Origin: Alphaproteobacteria bacterium
GTDB lineage: Bacteria > Pseudomonadota > Alphaproteobacteria > Rhodospirillales > Rhodospirillaceae
Assembly (NCBI GenBank): GCA_003246625.1
Contig: QJZR01000012.1
Coordinates: 248,001 to 312,000 of the forward strand
Length of the DNA stretch: 64,000 nucleotides
Direction: 5' to 3'
In this document: piece after piece, positions 1 to 8,403 of the stretch
Numbering within the stretch: the first letter of the stretch is position 1
Layout of the letters: the number at the start of each line of letters is the position of its first letter
Translations under genes and position numbers: made by a program
Notes under the pieces: generated by a model
Seen by the model: only the letters and a program-made list of their open reading frames with translations
What the model was told of the DNA's origin: nothing
Database searches by the model: none

Positions 1-1334
1 ACCGCACTCCACAACGCAACCGTGGCGGACGACAACTTGGATAATGTATTGAAGGAACAGAAAGTAAATGGAGCCTCGTCCGACGGTGGCGGCGCGGGGG
101 GAGATTCGAAAAAAGGCGTGAACCGATGATAACCGCAACCGAGACGCAGGGGGGACTCACTATGCAAACCCAACGCGTCCTCGCCCCGCGGGAAAACCAC
201 CTCATCGCCGACGATGAAATCGACGGTGCATAATCCAGTGGTTGCCGGATACCCCAACCATGTCCCCTGAAGAGGGGCTGGCCTGCGCGCCATCACCCCC
301 AAACGACTGCCGTCCGAATGGCCGTTCAAATCTATCAGGATATCAATCCGATCACGGGCGATCAGCCGAGCCGCCTCGTCATCATCCAAGCCTACCACCG
401 TCCGCCAGTTGGGGACCAGCCTTCTCATGCGATCCGTGACTTCATCGGGTTTGTTCACGTTGGCATAGCAATAGACGTCGAATCGTTCCGGATCGTGTCC
501 TTCGAGAATGCCCAGGAAAAAGGATGCAACGGCATGACGGCAAAGCCCCGAGGACAGGTAGCCCAAACGCAAAGGCCTTCCCTCCCTGGCTGTCCTCTTC
601 CGCCGCACCCGCGCTAGCGGTGACATGCGCTGCCCCCACGCCAGATGCTGACCCGCGACAATATCGGCGGAAAGATCGTCACGGTACAGTTGGGCCATCA
701 AGCAAGAATGTTGGACCAAGTCGTCTGGCGGCACCACCGCCGCCAGGGAGGCAAAGCGACTTGCCGCCGAGACAGTTCTTCCGGCCAAGATTTCCGCTGC
801 TGCCTGCAGAAAATCCAGATTCTTTCCTTCGATGCCCCGTGATCTTGCCTTCTCGGCCACCCCAATGGCATCCAACGGACGCTCCAGGGCCACCAACGAC
901 TGCATCAGAAGTTTGGTGACGATCTCCGTCTGATCGGGAGCGGCACGCAACACTTCGACCGCCTCGTCGTCCTTGTTGCTCGCACGAAAGAGCGTTGCCA
1001 AATGCAAGCGGGCGGCTTGATCGGATGGAGAATAGCGAAGTGCGGTTTGCAGCACCCGAATGGCATCCGCCGTTCGTCCTCCGCGGGCCAGGCAATCTCC
1101 CAGCAGACGAGCTGCTCCGGGAAACGATGGCACCAGTTTCAAAACCTGCGTCAGATGGGGAATAGCCTCGGCGCCACGCCCACATTGGCACAGACAGGTC
1201 CCCAGATTGAAATGCACGACCGGATCGCCCGGAGCTGCTTTTGCCAATTGCACCAGAAACGGAAGTGCTGCCTGCGGCCGTTTCTGTTCGAGATAATGCT
1301 TAGCTTTATCCCAAAGAGAATGAGGATCGATCAT
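1..1334 (-). CDS. TPR-containing O-GlcNAc-transferase-like glycosyltransferase (3' part cut by window edge)
   Basis: Read on the minus strand from ATG 1334, an uninterrupted frame of 444 codons runs off the left edge. Residues 1-190 are TPR-like helical repeats (HFNLGTCLCQCGRGAEAIPH near 41-60). From about residue 255 the sequence matches the GT41 (SPINDLY/OGT) catalytic domain: LRLGYLSSGLCRHAVASFF (His267 aligned with the family's catalytic His), DILIDLNGHSDGSRL at 331-345, RPAPLQGTWLGYPATTGL at 351-368, and SFNTLSKLSSATVALW near 427-442. It should transfer a sugar from a nucleotide-sugar donor to a protein acceptor in the cytoplasm; some bacterial members modify flagellins or surface proteins (family knowledge). 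No clear ribosome binding site precedes the ATG, so the start is uncertain. GC and codon use are lower than in neighbours, suggesting transfer. The UDP-binding C-terminus lies outside. Confidence 0.85.
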   Translation of the reverse strand, partial: MIDPHSLWDKAKHYLEQKRPQAALPFLVQLAKAAPGDPVVHFNLGTCLCQCGRGAEAIPHLTQVLKLVPSFPGAARLLGDCLARGGRTADAIRVLQTALRYSPSDQAARLHLATLFRASNKDDEAVEVLRAAPDQTEIVTKLLMQSLVALERPLDAIGVAEKARSRGIEGKNLDFLQAAAEILAGRTVSAASRFASLAAVVPPDDLVQHSCLMAQLYRDDLSADIVAGQHLAWGQRMSPLARVRRKRTAREGRPLRLGYLSSGLCRHAVASFFLGILEGHDPERFDVYCYANVNKPDEVTDRMRRLVPNWRTVVGLDDDEAARLIARDRIDILIDLNGHSDGSRLGVMARRPAPLQGTWLGYPATTGLCTVDFIVGDEVVFPRGEDALGLHSESPLRLGCGYHRFTPFFESPPAPPPSDEAPFTFCSFNTLSKLSSATVALWSA

Positions 1335-1655
1335 GGGCTGAATGCTGTCGAGAAAAGTAAAAAAACGGGTTACTCGAAATACCCCATTTATTCCCGCCCA
1401 TTCAAGCTTAAAAATGGGCCTGAGATCTCCACATTCTGGGCCTGCACAACGGCATCCCGCCTGAACCCGTCGCTGAAGCTACCTTTGCCCATCCCAGTCA
1501 CCTTGGCCTCGAATTCCGAGGACAAGACGCACCGCATTCCGCACCTCTCACGAATACACCTTAAACAGAAACGGGCGCCGTTCCGAAAGGAGCGGCGCCC
1601 GAGAAACCATTTTGAGAACACCGATACGATGCGATCCTTCGCCCTATCGGAAAGG
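1335..1655. other. Intergenic region, AT-richer than surroundings
   Basis: Separates the glycosyltransferase start from the 3' end of the outer-membrane protein gene. It holds the hairpin at 1573-1600 and presumably the promoter of the minus-strand glycosyltransferase gene. A 77-codon minus-strand frame at 1388-1621 shows no recognisable domain and overlaps the terminator, so it is not called. Confidence 0.5.
1573..1600 (-). terminator. Rho-independent terminator of the outer-membrane protein gene
   Basis: GGGCGCCGTTCC and GGAGCGGCGCCC form a 12-bp stem with one G-U pair around a GAAA loop. On the minus strand it is followed by the T-rich GTTTCTGTTT. It lies 56 bases past the stop codon of the gene at 1656-2456. 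Confidence 0.75.
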
Positions 1656-2456
1656 TCAATTAGGCATATTATGCACGACCGGGGCAGGAGCGGTTTCCAC
1701 CTTCTCCACCTTGTTAAAGATGGCCCCGCCGCCGGACGCCCCGGAAACGAACGAATTCACGATGTTCGGCGGATCGTATTCGCGATGCTGACGCTTCAGG
1801 CTGACGCCATTCATCCCAAAGCTGAAGCGCACCCCGACGATGCCGAAGCCGGCGCCCTTGTTCCCGGCGCCCACACTGGCGAACAGGCTCATCGGGGTAT
1901 CCTCGAAGGGCTGGCTTTCCACATCGAACGAAACCGAACGGTAGTCGCTGTAACCGCCGACGCCCGCACCGAGAACCAGATTATCGGTCAGATAGTATTG
2001 CGCCTGCAGATCGGCATAGGCCCAATTCTCGCCGAAATTCCGCTGATAGCCAGCCGACGGGGCCACTGTGAAGTCGCCCATATAGAATTCGCTTTCCACG
2101 CCGGTGCGATAGATCTGATGTTCTTTTTCCCGATCGACGAGTACGGCCATGCCGGTCAGCCCGATCATGTAGGCATCGGGATCGCGCCGGAAGATATGGG
2201 CCGCGGCCCCGCCGCTTTTCACGCCCTCCCCCTTCGTCGCGCCGACGTCCATCTGCATGCCGTAAGCATGAGCAAGCGGCAAGCCAACGGTTCCGGCGAA
2301 AGAACCATTCGCGTCGCCGCCGATATCGCCACCGGAGAAATCGACCTTACCATTGATGTCCGCAATAGCCGGTTTGGTTTCCTCGGCTTTTGCAGACGCA
2401 ACGCTCAATGCGACCAGCGCCATGGCCGCGCCCGTCAGCAACACAACTTTCCTCAT
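1656..2456 (-). CDS. Outer-membrane beta-barrel-like protein with signal peptide
   Basis: A 266-residue protein starting at ATG 2456, chosen over a longer frame because GAGGG lies 6 bases upstream and a clean Sec signal peptide begins there (MRKVVLLTGAAMALVALSVA, cleavage after AKA about residue 24). The mature part is rich in alternating hydrophobic/aromatic strands with Gly turns (for example LQAQYYLTDNLVLGAGVGGY and FGIVGVRFSFGMNG), typical of a small outer-membrane barrel. The C-terminus extends beyond the barrel with a Pro/Val-rich tail. I cannot assign a specific family or substrate. It is monocistronic, with its own terminator at 1573-1600. Confidence 0.75.
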   Translation of the reverse strand: MRKVVLLTGAAMALVALSVASAKAEETKPAIADINGKVDFSGGDIGGDANGSFAGTVGLPLAHAYGMQMDVGATKGEGVKSGGAAAHIFRRDPDAYMIGLTGMAVLVDREKEHQIYRTGVESEFYMGDFTVAPSAGYQRNFGENWAYADLQAQYYLTDNLVLGAGVGGYSDYRSVSFDVESQPFEDTPMSLFASVGAGNKGAGFGIVGVRFSFGMNGVSLKRQHREYDPPNIVNSFVSGASGGGAIFNKVEKVETAPAPVVHNMPN

Positions 2457-2966
2457 ATGACACCCTCTGAGCTTGGCGGAAGGAAACCAAGACCTTATGG
2501 ATACCCACCGCGAACATAAACAAACACAAAACAGCATTAAGAGAAGACGGAATATACTCTTCCATTCTTTAAAGTAAACCACCATACATACAATTCGATT
2601 ATATCATCACAACATGAGCACGCCCGCACTCACCCAATTCATTATTTCCACGAAACATGGCGTTTTCATGTGTGCGCAATGAAAGGTTGAATGCGCGCTC
2701 GCGCATGCACTTCCGAAACCTCCACACCTCCGAAACCGGTTTTGCCTGGGCTGGCATCTCGCGGAACGGACAGGAAACAGCCACGGCAGGACAAAAAGCC
2801 GCCGTGAGAGGGAAACACCCGCCCGGGGCCTCAGTTGGCGCGACGCATCGGAATGGCGGCGACCGAATGATGCCGATCTTCGCGGACGCCTGCGACGTCC
2901 GTTTCATATGCGTTCTATGTGGGGTTGGCTTGTCGGTCCGGAACGGCGCAGAGCCGTTGAAAAGAT
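2457..2966. other. 510-base intergenic region without a convincing gene
   Basis: Lies upstream of the outer-membrane protein gene (minus) and downstream of the tRNA-Glu pair. The part at 2500-2650 is AT-rich and probably carries the promoter of the outer-membrane protein gene, but no -35/-10 pair is clear. Short frames on both strands (for example 2599-2907 minus, 2657-3007 plus) have Arg/Ser/Pro-rich, domain-free translations and are considered noise. Confidence 0.5.
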
Positions 2967-3042
2967 TGGCGTCCCCAAGGGGATTCGAACCCCTGTTACC
3001 GCCGTGAGAGGGCGGTGTCCTAGGCCTCTAGACGATGGGGAC
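2967..3042 (-). tRNA. tRNA-Glu(CTC)
   Basis: On the minus strand the 76 bases start GTCCCCATCG and end CGATGGGGAC-complementary GGGGACGCCA, with an encoded CCA. The D-arm (TCTAGAGGCCTAGGAC), a GGTTCGAATCC T-arm and a CCGCC-CTCTCAC-GGCGG anticodon arm are visible, giving anticodon CTC. It is the downstream member of a tandem Glu pair. Confidence 0.95.
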
Positions 3043-3123
3043 CCTTGGACCGTGGCGAAGGAATTAGCACGAAAGAGCGGAGCTTGTCCACTGCCGCGCG
3101 CGCCGTCGCCAAGCGACGCTCCG

Positions 3124-3199
3124 TGGCGACCCCAACGGGATTCGAACCCGTGTTACCGGCGTGAAAGGCCGATGTCCTAGGCCTCTAGACGATGGGGTC
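3124..3199 (-). tRNA. tRNA-Glu(TTC)
   Basis: On the minus strand the 76 bases start GACCCCATCG and end GGGGTCGCCA with an encoded CCA. The anticodon arm loop is CTTTCAC, giving anticodon TTC; D-arm and T-arm match the CTC copy at 2967-3042 almost exactly. It lies upstream of that copy, 81 bases away, so the two are probably cotranscribed and arose by duplication. Confidence 0.95.
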
Positions 3200-3271
3200 G
3201 CGGCCGGAAACGGAGCGCCCTTCTACCCGCTTGGGATTGCCCGCGCAAGCTTTTTTTCGGCGCCGGGAAAA

Positions 3272-3643
3272 TCAGCGTGCCGGACGCGGCGGCCGACTGT
3301 CGACGTCGCCCATTTCGATGCGCCCGACGACGCGGTGGCGGCCCAGATCGACCACCAGCAGACGGTCGGGCAGACCGCCGTCGCGCACCGTCAGATAGAC
3401 CAACGATCCTTGCGCCGTCACCGCCGCGATGACCGATCCCGCCGGCTGCCCCAGTCCCACCGCGTCGAATTCCGCGACCTCGACCAGCGGCGCCACGGGA
3501 ACCGCGGGAACCTGCGCCCGCGCGTTTTCCTGCTGCGGCTTTTCCGACTGCGTCTTATACAATAATCCGTAGACCAGAACCCCGAGCCCGCCGACAAGCA
3601 GGACTCCCAGGGCAATGGATATCCCTTTCACGAACTTGATCAC
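3272..3643 (-). CDS. Small membrane-anchored protein, DUF6476-like
   Basis: A 123-residue protein with one N-terminal membrane segment (about residues 7-29, ISIALGVLLVGGLGVLVYGLL), a Gln/Pro linker, and a small soluble domain ending in a beta-rich SLVYLTVRDGG...LLVVDLGRHRVVGRI segment, probably periplasmic. Size, topology and position next to rluD and rpoH fit the alphaproteobacterial DUF6476 family; the function is unknown. Its start codon is only 15 bases from the divergent rluD start, so the two genes share a very compact promoter region or one start is misplaced. Confidence 0.65.
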   Translation of the reverse strand: MIKFVKGISIALGVLLVGGLGVLVYGLLYKTQSEKPQQENARAQVPAVPVAPLVEVAEFDAVGLGQPAGSVIAAVTAQGSLVYLTVRDGGLPDRLLVVDLGRHRVVGRIEMGDVDSRPPRPAR

Positions 3644-3658
3644 GGTGCCGTCCGCTCC

Positions 3659-4657
3659 ATGTCCCAGAATACCGATGCCGCCGCCGTCCCGCCGCTGAAC
3701 GCGGTCTGGCCCGGAGACGCCGCTCCCACCCGACTGGACAAGGCCTGCGCCATCCTCTTCCCCGAGGTGTCGCGTTCGCGCCTCAAGGCCTTGATCGAGG
3801 ACGGCCGGGTCCGCGTCGATGGCGGCACCTTAACCGACCCCTCGGCCAAGGTCAAACCGGGGCAGGCCCTCGACCTGGTCCTGCCGCCGCCCACCCCCGC
3901 CGAGCCCGAGGCTCAGGACATCCCGCTGACCGTCGTCTACGAGGACGACGACCTGCTGGTCGTCGACAAACCCGCCGGGTTGGTCGTCCACCCCGCCGCC
4001 GGCAATCTCGACGGCACCCTGGTCAACGCCCTAATCGCCCATTGCGGCGAGGGACTGTCCGGCATCGGCGGGGTGAAGCGGCCGGGCATCGTGCACCGTA
4101 TCGACAAGGACACCAGCGGCCTGATGGTGGTGGCGAAAAACGACGCGGCGCACCTGGGGCTGTCGCGACAGTTCGCCGCCCACGATCTGGACCGCGCCTA
4201 CACCGCCCTGGTCTGGGGCTTCGTCTCCCCCGACGCCGGGGAGTATGAAGGCAACATCGGACGCAACCCGCGCGACCGCAAGAAGATGGCGGTGGTGAAG
4301 TCGGGCGGCAAGACCGCGCTGACCCGTTACCGGGTTCTCGAACGCTTCGGCGCGCTGGCCACCCTGGTCGAATGCCGCCTGGCCACCGGGCGCACCCATC
4401 AGATCCGAGTCCACTTCTCCGAGCATGGACACCCCCTGGTCGGGGACCCTCTCTACGGCCGCAAAACACGCCCCGGTATGAGGAATTTTCCGGACAACTT
4501 GAAGGGTTTTATCGATCAATTTCGGCGCCAGGCGCTCCACGCCTATCGCATCGGCTTCAACCACCCGATTTTAAACGATTTTTTTTCGTTCGACTCTCCC
4601 CTCCCCGAGGACATGAAAACCCTGATTGCCGCGTTCCGCGAGGCCACGAGAATCTAA
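3659..4657 (+). CDS. rluD: 23S rRNA pseudouridine synthase RluD-type
   Basis: A 332-residue RluA/RluD-family enzyme that isomerises uridines of large-subunit rRNA during ribosome assembly. An N-terminal S4 RNA-binding domain (about 23-75) is followed by the catalytic domain with HRIDKDTSG at 146-154, where Asp149 is the nucleophile; RTHQIRVHF and GDPLYG motifs follow. The specific target (helix 69 for RluD) is inferred from the S4 domain and length. It is followed 141 bases later by rpoH, a common alphaproteobacterial neighbourhood. Confidence 0.92.
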   Translation: MSQNTDAAAVPPLNAVWPGDAAPTRLDKACAILFPEVSRSRLKALIEDGRVRVDGGTLTDPSAKVKPGQALDLVLPPPTPAEPEAQDIPLTVVYEDDDLLVVDKPAGLVVHPAAGNLDGTLVNALIAHCGEGLSGIGGVKRPGIVHRIDKDTSGLMVVAKNDAAHLGLSRQFAAHDLDRAYTALVWGFVSPDAGEYEGNIGRNPRDRKKMAVVKSGGKTALTRYRVLERFGALATLVECRLATGRTHQIRVHFSEHGHPLVGDPLYGRKTRPGMRNFPDNLKGFIDQFRRQALHAYRIGFNHPILNDFFSFDSPLPEDMKTLIAAFREATRI

Positions 4658-4660
4658 TTG

Positions 4661-4689
4661 TTGACTAACCACATGGGGAATTGCAGGAT
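4661..4689 (+). promoter_or_regulatory. Candidate promoter for rpoH
   Basis: TTGACT (4661-4666), a 17-base spacer and CAGGAT (4684-4689) lie between rluD and rpoH. The -10 element is weak. TATAAC at 4713-4718 is another possible -10. No clear heat-shock-type promoter was identified. Confidence 0.3.
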
Positions 4690-4798
4690 GGTTCTAAGAA
4701 GCGAGGACAGCCTATAACACGCCTCGCGGATATAAGCGCAACCGGCCCGCCCGGAAGCGCACCAGGACCAGAGTTCGGCTGAGAAGGGAGGGCAGAAT

Positions 4799-5683
4799 AT
4801 GTCCGCAACAACCATCGATCTCGTGATCGGGCCGGAACAGAACCTAACTCGTTATCTTCAAGAAATCCGGAAGTTCCCCATGCTCTCCCCCGAGGAAGAG
4901 TATGAGCTGTCGACGCGGTATCGCGACCAGGGCGACATGTCCGCCGCGCACCGCATGGTGACCAGCCACCTGCGTCTGGTCGCCAAGATCGCCATGGGTT
5001 ATCGCGGCTACGGCCTGCCCATCGGCGAAGTCATCTCGGAAGGCAACGTCGGCCTGATGCAGTCGGTGAAGCGGTTCGACCCCGAACGCGGTTTCCGGCT
5101 GGCCACCTATGCGATGTGGTGGATCCGCGCCTCGATCCAGGAATACATCCTGCACTCCTGGTCGCTGGTGAAGATGGGAACCACCGCCGCGCAGAAGAAG
5201 CTGTTCTTCAACCTGCGCAAGCTGAAGGGGCAGATGCAGGCGATCGAGGAAGGCGACCTCCGGCCCGAGATCGTCACCGCCATCGCCGAAAAGCTGGGCG
5301 TCGCCGAAAACGACGTGGTCAGCATGAACCGGCGTCTCTCCAGCCCCGACCACTCGCTGAACGCGCCGTTGCGCATCGACGGCGACGGCGAATGGCAAGA
5401 CTGGCTGGTCGACGAGCACGACGACCAGGAAACCCTGCTGGCCGACCGCGAGGAACTGGGCGAACGGCGCCGCCTGCTGAAGGACGCCCTGTGCCTGCTG
5501 AACCAGCGCGAACGCCGCATCCTGCAGGCTCGCCGCCTGTCCGAAGCCCCGGCGACGCTGGAAGACCTGTCCCGCGAATACGGCATCTCGCGCGAACGCA
5601 TCCGCCAGATCGAGGTGCGCGCCCTCGAAAAGCTTCAGAAAAGCATGCGCGCCGCCGCGGTGGAGCAGAACCTCCACCTCTGA
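4799..5683 (+). CDS. rpoH: RNA polymerase sigma-32 factor RpoH
   Basis: A 294-residue heat-shock sigma factor that directs RNA polymerase to chaperone and protease promoters. Region 2 is visible (GLPIGEVISEGNVGLMQSVK, RLATYAMWWIRASIQEYIL), followed by the RpoH box QKKLFFNLRKLK typical of sigma-32, and region 4 with SREYGISRERIRQIEVRALEKL. An AAGGGAGGG ribosome site precedes the ATG. FtsH, which degrades RpoH in other proteobacteria, is encoded at 14365-16275. A strong terminator follows. Confidence 0.96.
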   Translation: MSATTIDLVIGPEQNLTRYLQEIRKFPMLSPEEEYELSTRYRDQGDMSAAHRMVTSHLRLVAKIAMGYRGYGLPIGEVISEGNVGLMQSVKRFDPERGFRLATYAMWWIRASIQEYILHSWSLVKMGTTAAQKKLFFNLRKLKGQMQAIEEGDLRPEIVTAIAEKLGVAENDVVSMNRRLSSPDHSLNAPLRIDGDGEWQDWLVDEHDDQETLLADREELGERRRLLKDALCLLNQRERRILQARRLSEAPATLEDLSREYGISRERIRQIEVRALEKLQKSMRAAAVEQNLHL

Positions 5684-5702
5684 ACGGCACCCCGACCCCA
5701 CG

Positions 5703-5735
5703 AAAAACCCGCGCCGTCCGGCGCGGGTTTTTTCT
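5703..5735. terminator. Terminator between rpoH and the convergent membrane-protein gene
   Basis: CCCGCGCC-GTCC-GGCGCGGG (5708-5727) is followed by TTTTTTCTT on the plus strand and preceded by AAAAA, so it can act in both directions: for rpoH and for the minus-strand gene at 5752-6255. Confidence 0.9.
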
Positions 5736-5751
5736 TGGGGAAACGACGGTT

Positions 5752-6255
5752 TCAGACCTTGGACTTCGAGACTTCGGGTCCCCAGGTCTGCACCAGGCGG
5801 GATTGCGTCGCCTTCAACTGGGTGATGCGGCGCTGCGCGGAAAGCTGCATGAAGGTTCCCACCACCGGCGGCAGGGCGACGAACATCATCCAGCCCAACC
5901 CGGCGGCGCCATAGATCGCCATCAGATTGAACACGTCGGTCAACTGCGCGGCGGCGGCCTCCACCGTATGACGCCCCGCCCACAGCGCCAGCAGAAACGG
6001 CGAGGCCCCGGCGAAGTTCATGCCGCCGACGCAGATCCATTCGTATTTTTCCGGGCTGCGGTCGACCACGTAGGCGACCACGGTGGGCAGCATGGCGAAG
6101 AATAGAAAGATCACCGTCGGCAGGAACATCAAGGCGCCGAACACCGCCAGCGACACCACCAGGATGCGACTGAAGGTCCCGCCCATCGGACCGGCGGGGC
6201 TGCCGGCCGGCATGGATCTTTGCTTTTTTGCCTTCGACGGAGGAGCCTTTGCCAT
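5752..6255 (-). CDS. Integral membrane protein paired with the kinase-like gene
   Basis: A 167-residue protein with a Lys/Ser-rich cytoplasmic-looking N-terminus, a long hydrophobic stretch at about 30-65 (one or two membrane segments) and two further segments near 73-94 and 107-138. The C-terminal 30 residues are charged. No known domain is recognised. It starts 3 bases after the stop codon of the kinase-like gene 6259-8310, so the two are almost certainly cotranscribed and translationally coupled. A role with that membrane-anchored protein is inferred only from position. Confidence 0.75.
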   Translation of the reverse strand: MAKAPPSKAKKQRSMPAGSPAGPMGGTFSRILVVSLAVFGALMFLPTVIFLFFAMLPTVVAYVVDRSPEKYEWICVGGMNFAGASPFLLALWAGRHTVEAAAAQLTDVFNLMAIYGAAGLGWMMFVALPPVVGTFMQLSAQRRITQLKATQSRLVQTWGPEVSKSKV

Positions 6256-6258
6256 CTC

Positions 6259-8310
6259 TCACCACAACTGCATGGCCAGAAGCACGCAAATCGTGATCAG
6301 GCCGATCATCACCGATACGATCGCCGAGGTTTGCTGGCCGATTCTTTGCGCCTGCACCTCGCGTGCCGGGGTGTCGGTTTCCAGGTCCTGAATTTCCTGT
6401 TCCGCGCCCGCGTATTCCGCCTTCGCCCAGGCGAAGCCGTCCAGGTCCTTTTGCCGTTCCTCGACGTCGTCCAAAAGGTTATAGAGCTCGGGCAGACTGC
6501 CCTTGCGCACCAGCTTCGGCACCTCGCGCTCCAGGCGGCGGCGGGCCTCGCGGTTATGATAACTGGCGATGATCGGGCCAACCAAGCCGCCCAGCCACCC
6601 CGACAGGCCGTAAAGGGCCTCTGGTCCCAGACGCCATTGCAGCACCGCCAGCAGGCTCAACAGCCCCAGCGCCGAGGTATCCGCCTGGCTGCTGTTGAGG
6701 GCGTTGATCTGCTTGTCGACATCGAAATTGAAGCGTGCCGCGACGAAAGCGATGATATGCCGATCCGCTGGCCAGGATTTGGCGTCCACCCGCTTCGCCG
6801 CCACGTCCAGGGCGGGCAGCAAGTCCTCGGCTTCGAGAACGTATTCCTTCTGCACCAGGGGGCTCAGGCAGGGCAAGGTCTCGTTGGCGTCGTAGAGACA
6901 GCGTTCCACCCCATAGCCCGGCTGCGGCAGGCGCAAATGCTGACGCAAGGTTTTGATCTGCCCCAGCATCTGGAAGAAAATCGGATCGAAGACCGCTTGC
7001 GCCCCGAACCAAGCCTCCGGCAGCTCGCGCAGGATGCAATCGGCGGCCGCGCGCACGTCCTTCTGCCGCGTCACCGCGACGGCCATCGCCAGTCCCAGGG
7101 AGTCGGGGAATGCGCGCAGGCCGCGATAACGGATCGGCCCCTGCGGGTCGAGCAGCATGCAGACCTTCGACACCACCACGTCGGTGCTGGCGTCCTCGGC
7201 GTTGGCGGTGGGGAAAGCCGCCGCCCGCACCAAGTTGGCCACCGCCTCGGCCATGGTCTTTTCGTCCAGCGAACGCCGCAGCCAGACCTCGACCTGGCCG
7301 TCCATCACCGGCCCCGCCGCCTGCTCCCAACTTTCGGACAGGATGTAGGCCAGATCGCGCCGCGAGAAAACCTCGGTATTGCCGAAACGGAAGGGCCGCT
7401 GCGCCCGCTTTTCCGGCTTGGCGAGCAACGGGCTCAGGCGCCGTCCGGCCAGCCACAGCTTGATGCCGTCGATATCCCAGCGCAGCAGCGGATCGTCGAT
7501 GATCAGGCCGCGCAGAACCTCGATCATCGCCAGGGAGAAACGCGCATCTCCGGCCAGGGCGGTATAGCTGCCGAGGGATATCTTCGCGCGCAACAGTTCC
7601 CCGCCCTTGAGGGGAGCACCGGGACGCCGCCCGATCAGGGCGTGCAGCAGGGTGACGCCGAAGGCGTACATGTCGTCGGGAAAGCCGCCGGCTCCCCTGC
7701 CCTCCGGCTGCGCCATGCCGGAATCGATGGTCTCGTAAAGAATCGGCTGGTCGAACGCGGGCGGCGTGCTGACGCACTCGCCGAACACCAACCGAGTCCG
7801 TTCCGCATCCATGAAGAACAGGTTGTTGAGGCGGATACCACGGTGCACCACGCCCCGCCCCTTCAGTTCCTCCAGCCCCTGCAACAGGGGCTTGAGGACG
7901 ATCTTCTGATAGTCGGCGTCGGACATCGTCTGGAAGGTTTCGTCCAGGCTGGAGACGAAACGCCCGCCGAAGGGCCGTTCGAAGATGACGAGAACGATTT
8001 CCCGCTGCAACGGCGGCCAATAGATGAAGGCATAGTCGAGCAGCGACAGCACCGCAGAAAACTGCTGCCCCTTCATCGCAACGATGGTGTTCAGGCGCGG
8101 CGGCAGATCGGGCGGCAGCACCAAGGCGAAGCACGGCCGGTTGCCGCGCTTATCCTCGGCGGCAAAGGCGGGCGCGTTGGGGGAGTCGAATTCCGGCAAC
8201 GCGCGACCCGGAAAAACCGTGAAGCGGTCGTGGACGAGAACAGCCCCGTCGTTCCCGCCGGAAACCGGGGGGGTCTGTTGTCCGGGCTGGGCGGGAGCCC
8301 CTTCGGCCAT
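6259..8310 (-). CDS. Degenerate Ser/Thr kinase-like protein with C-terminal membrane anchor
   Basis: A 683-residue protein. Residues about 55-320 resemble a eukaryotic-type protein kinase fold, with the catalytic-loop position reading VVHRGIRLNNLFF (156-166) instead of HRDxKxxN and the metal-binding DFG position reading VFGE (175-178). The catalytic Asp and the DFG Asp therefore both appear missing, and no Gly-rich loop is evident, so it is probably a pseudokinase (inference). DDMYAFGVTLLHALIG matches the kinase F-helix region. The middle part (330-590) is helical and unassigned, residues about 600-655 look coiled-coil, and the last 20 form a membrane anchor. AAAGGAG lies upstream. It follows purA after 93 bases and is coupled to the membrane protein downstream. 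Confidence 0.75.
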   Translation of the reverse strand: MAEGAPAQPGQQTPPVSGGNDGAVLVHDRFTVFPGRALPEFDSPNAPAFAAEDKRGNRPCFALVLPPDLPPRLNTIVAMKGQQFSAVLSLLDYAFIYWPPLQREIVLVIFERPFGGRFVSSLDETFQTMSDADYQKIVLKPLLQGLEELKGRGVVHRGIRLNNLFFMDAERTRLVFGECVSTPPAFDQPILYETIDSGMAQPEGRGAGGFPDDMYAFGVTLLHALIGRRPGAPLKGGELLRAKISLGSYTALAGDARFSLAMIEVLRGLIIDDPLLRWDIDGIKLWLAGRRLSPLLAKPEKRAQRPFRFGNTEVFSRRDLAYILSESWEQAAGPVMDGQVEVWLRRSLDEKTMAEAVANLVRAAAFPTANAEDASTDVVVSKVCMLLDPQGPIRYRGLRAFPDSLGLAMAVAVTRQKDVRAAADCILRELPEAWFGAQAVFDPIFFQMLGQIKTLRQHLRLPQPGYGVERCLYDANETLPCLSPLVQKEYVLEAEDLLPALDVAAKRVDAKSWPADRHIIAFVAARFNFDVDKQINALNSSQADTSALGLLSLLAVLQWRLGPEALYGLSGWLGGLVGPIIASYHNREARRRLEREVPKLVRKGSLPELYNLLDDVEERQKDLDGFAWAKAEYAGAEQEIQDLETDTPAREVQAQRIGQQTSAIVSVMIGLITICVLLAMQLW

Positions 8311-8403
8311 CCGCTGCGTACTCCTTTGAATGCCAAGCCTTTCCCGCGTTCCTAGCGGTCAGAGTTTGGCACTTTCCCGGGGCGGACGCAATGCGGCGTA
8401 GGA

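Noticed and set aside
1-129. A plus-strand frame ending at 129 at the left edge
   Set aside because: The minus-strand frame through the same bases encodes clear GT41 motifs, so the plus-strand reading is a shadow.
1002-2519. Long plus-strand frame over the glycosyltransferase 5' end and outer-membrane protein gene
   Set aside because: Antisense to genes with signal peptide, ribosome site and terminator; no domain in its translation.
2599-3007. Short frames on both strands in the gap before tRNA-Glu
   Set aside because: No domain, no ribosome site, and one runs into the tRNA.
6220-8355. 711-codon plus-strand frame
   Set aside because: Antisense to the kinase-like gene; His/Gln/Arg-rich composition typical of an antisense GC-rich frame.
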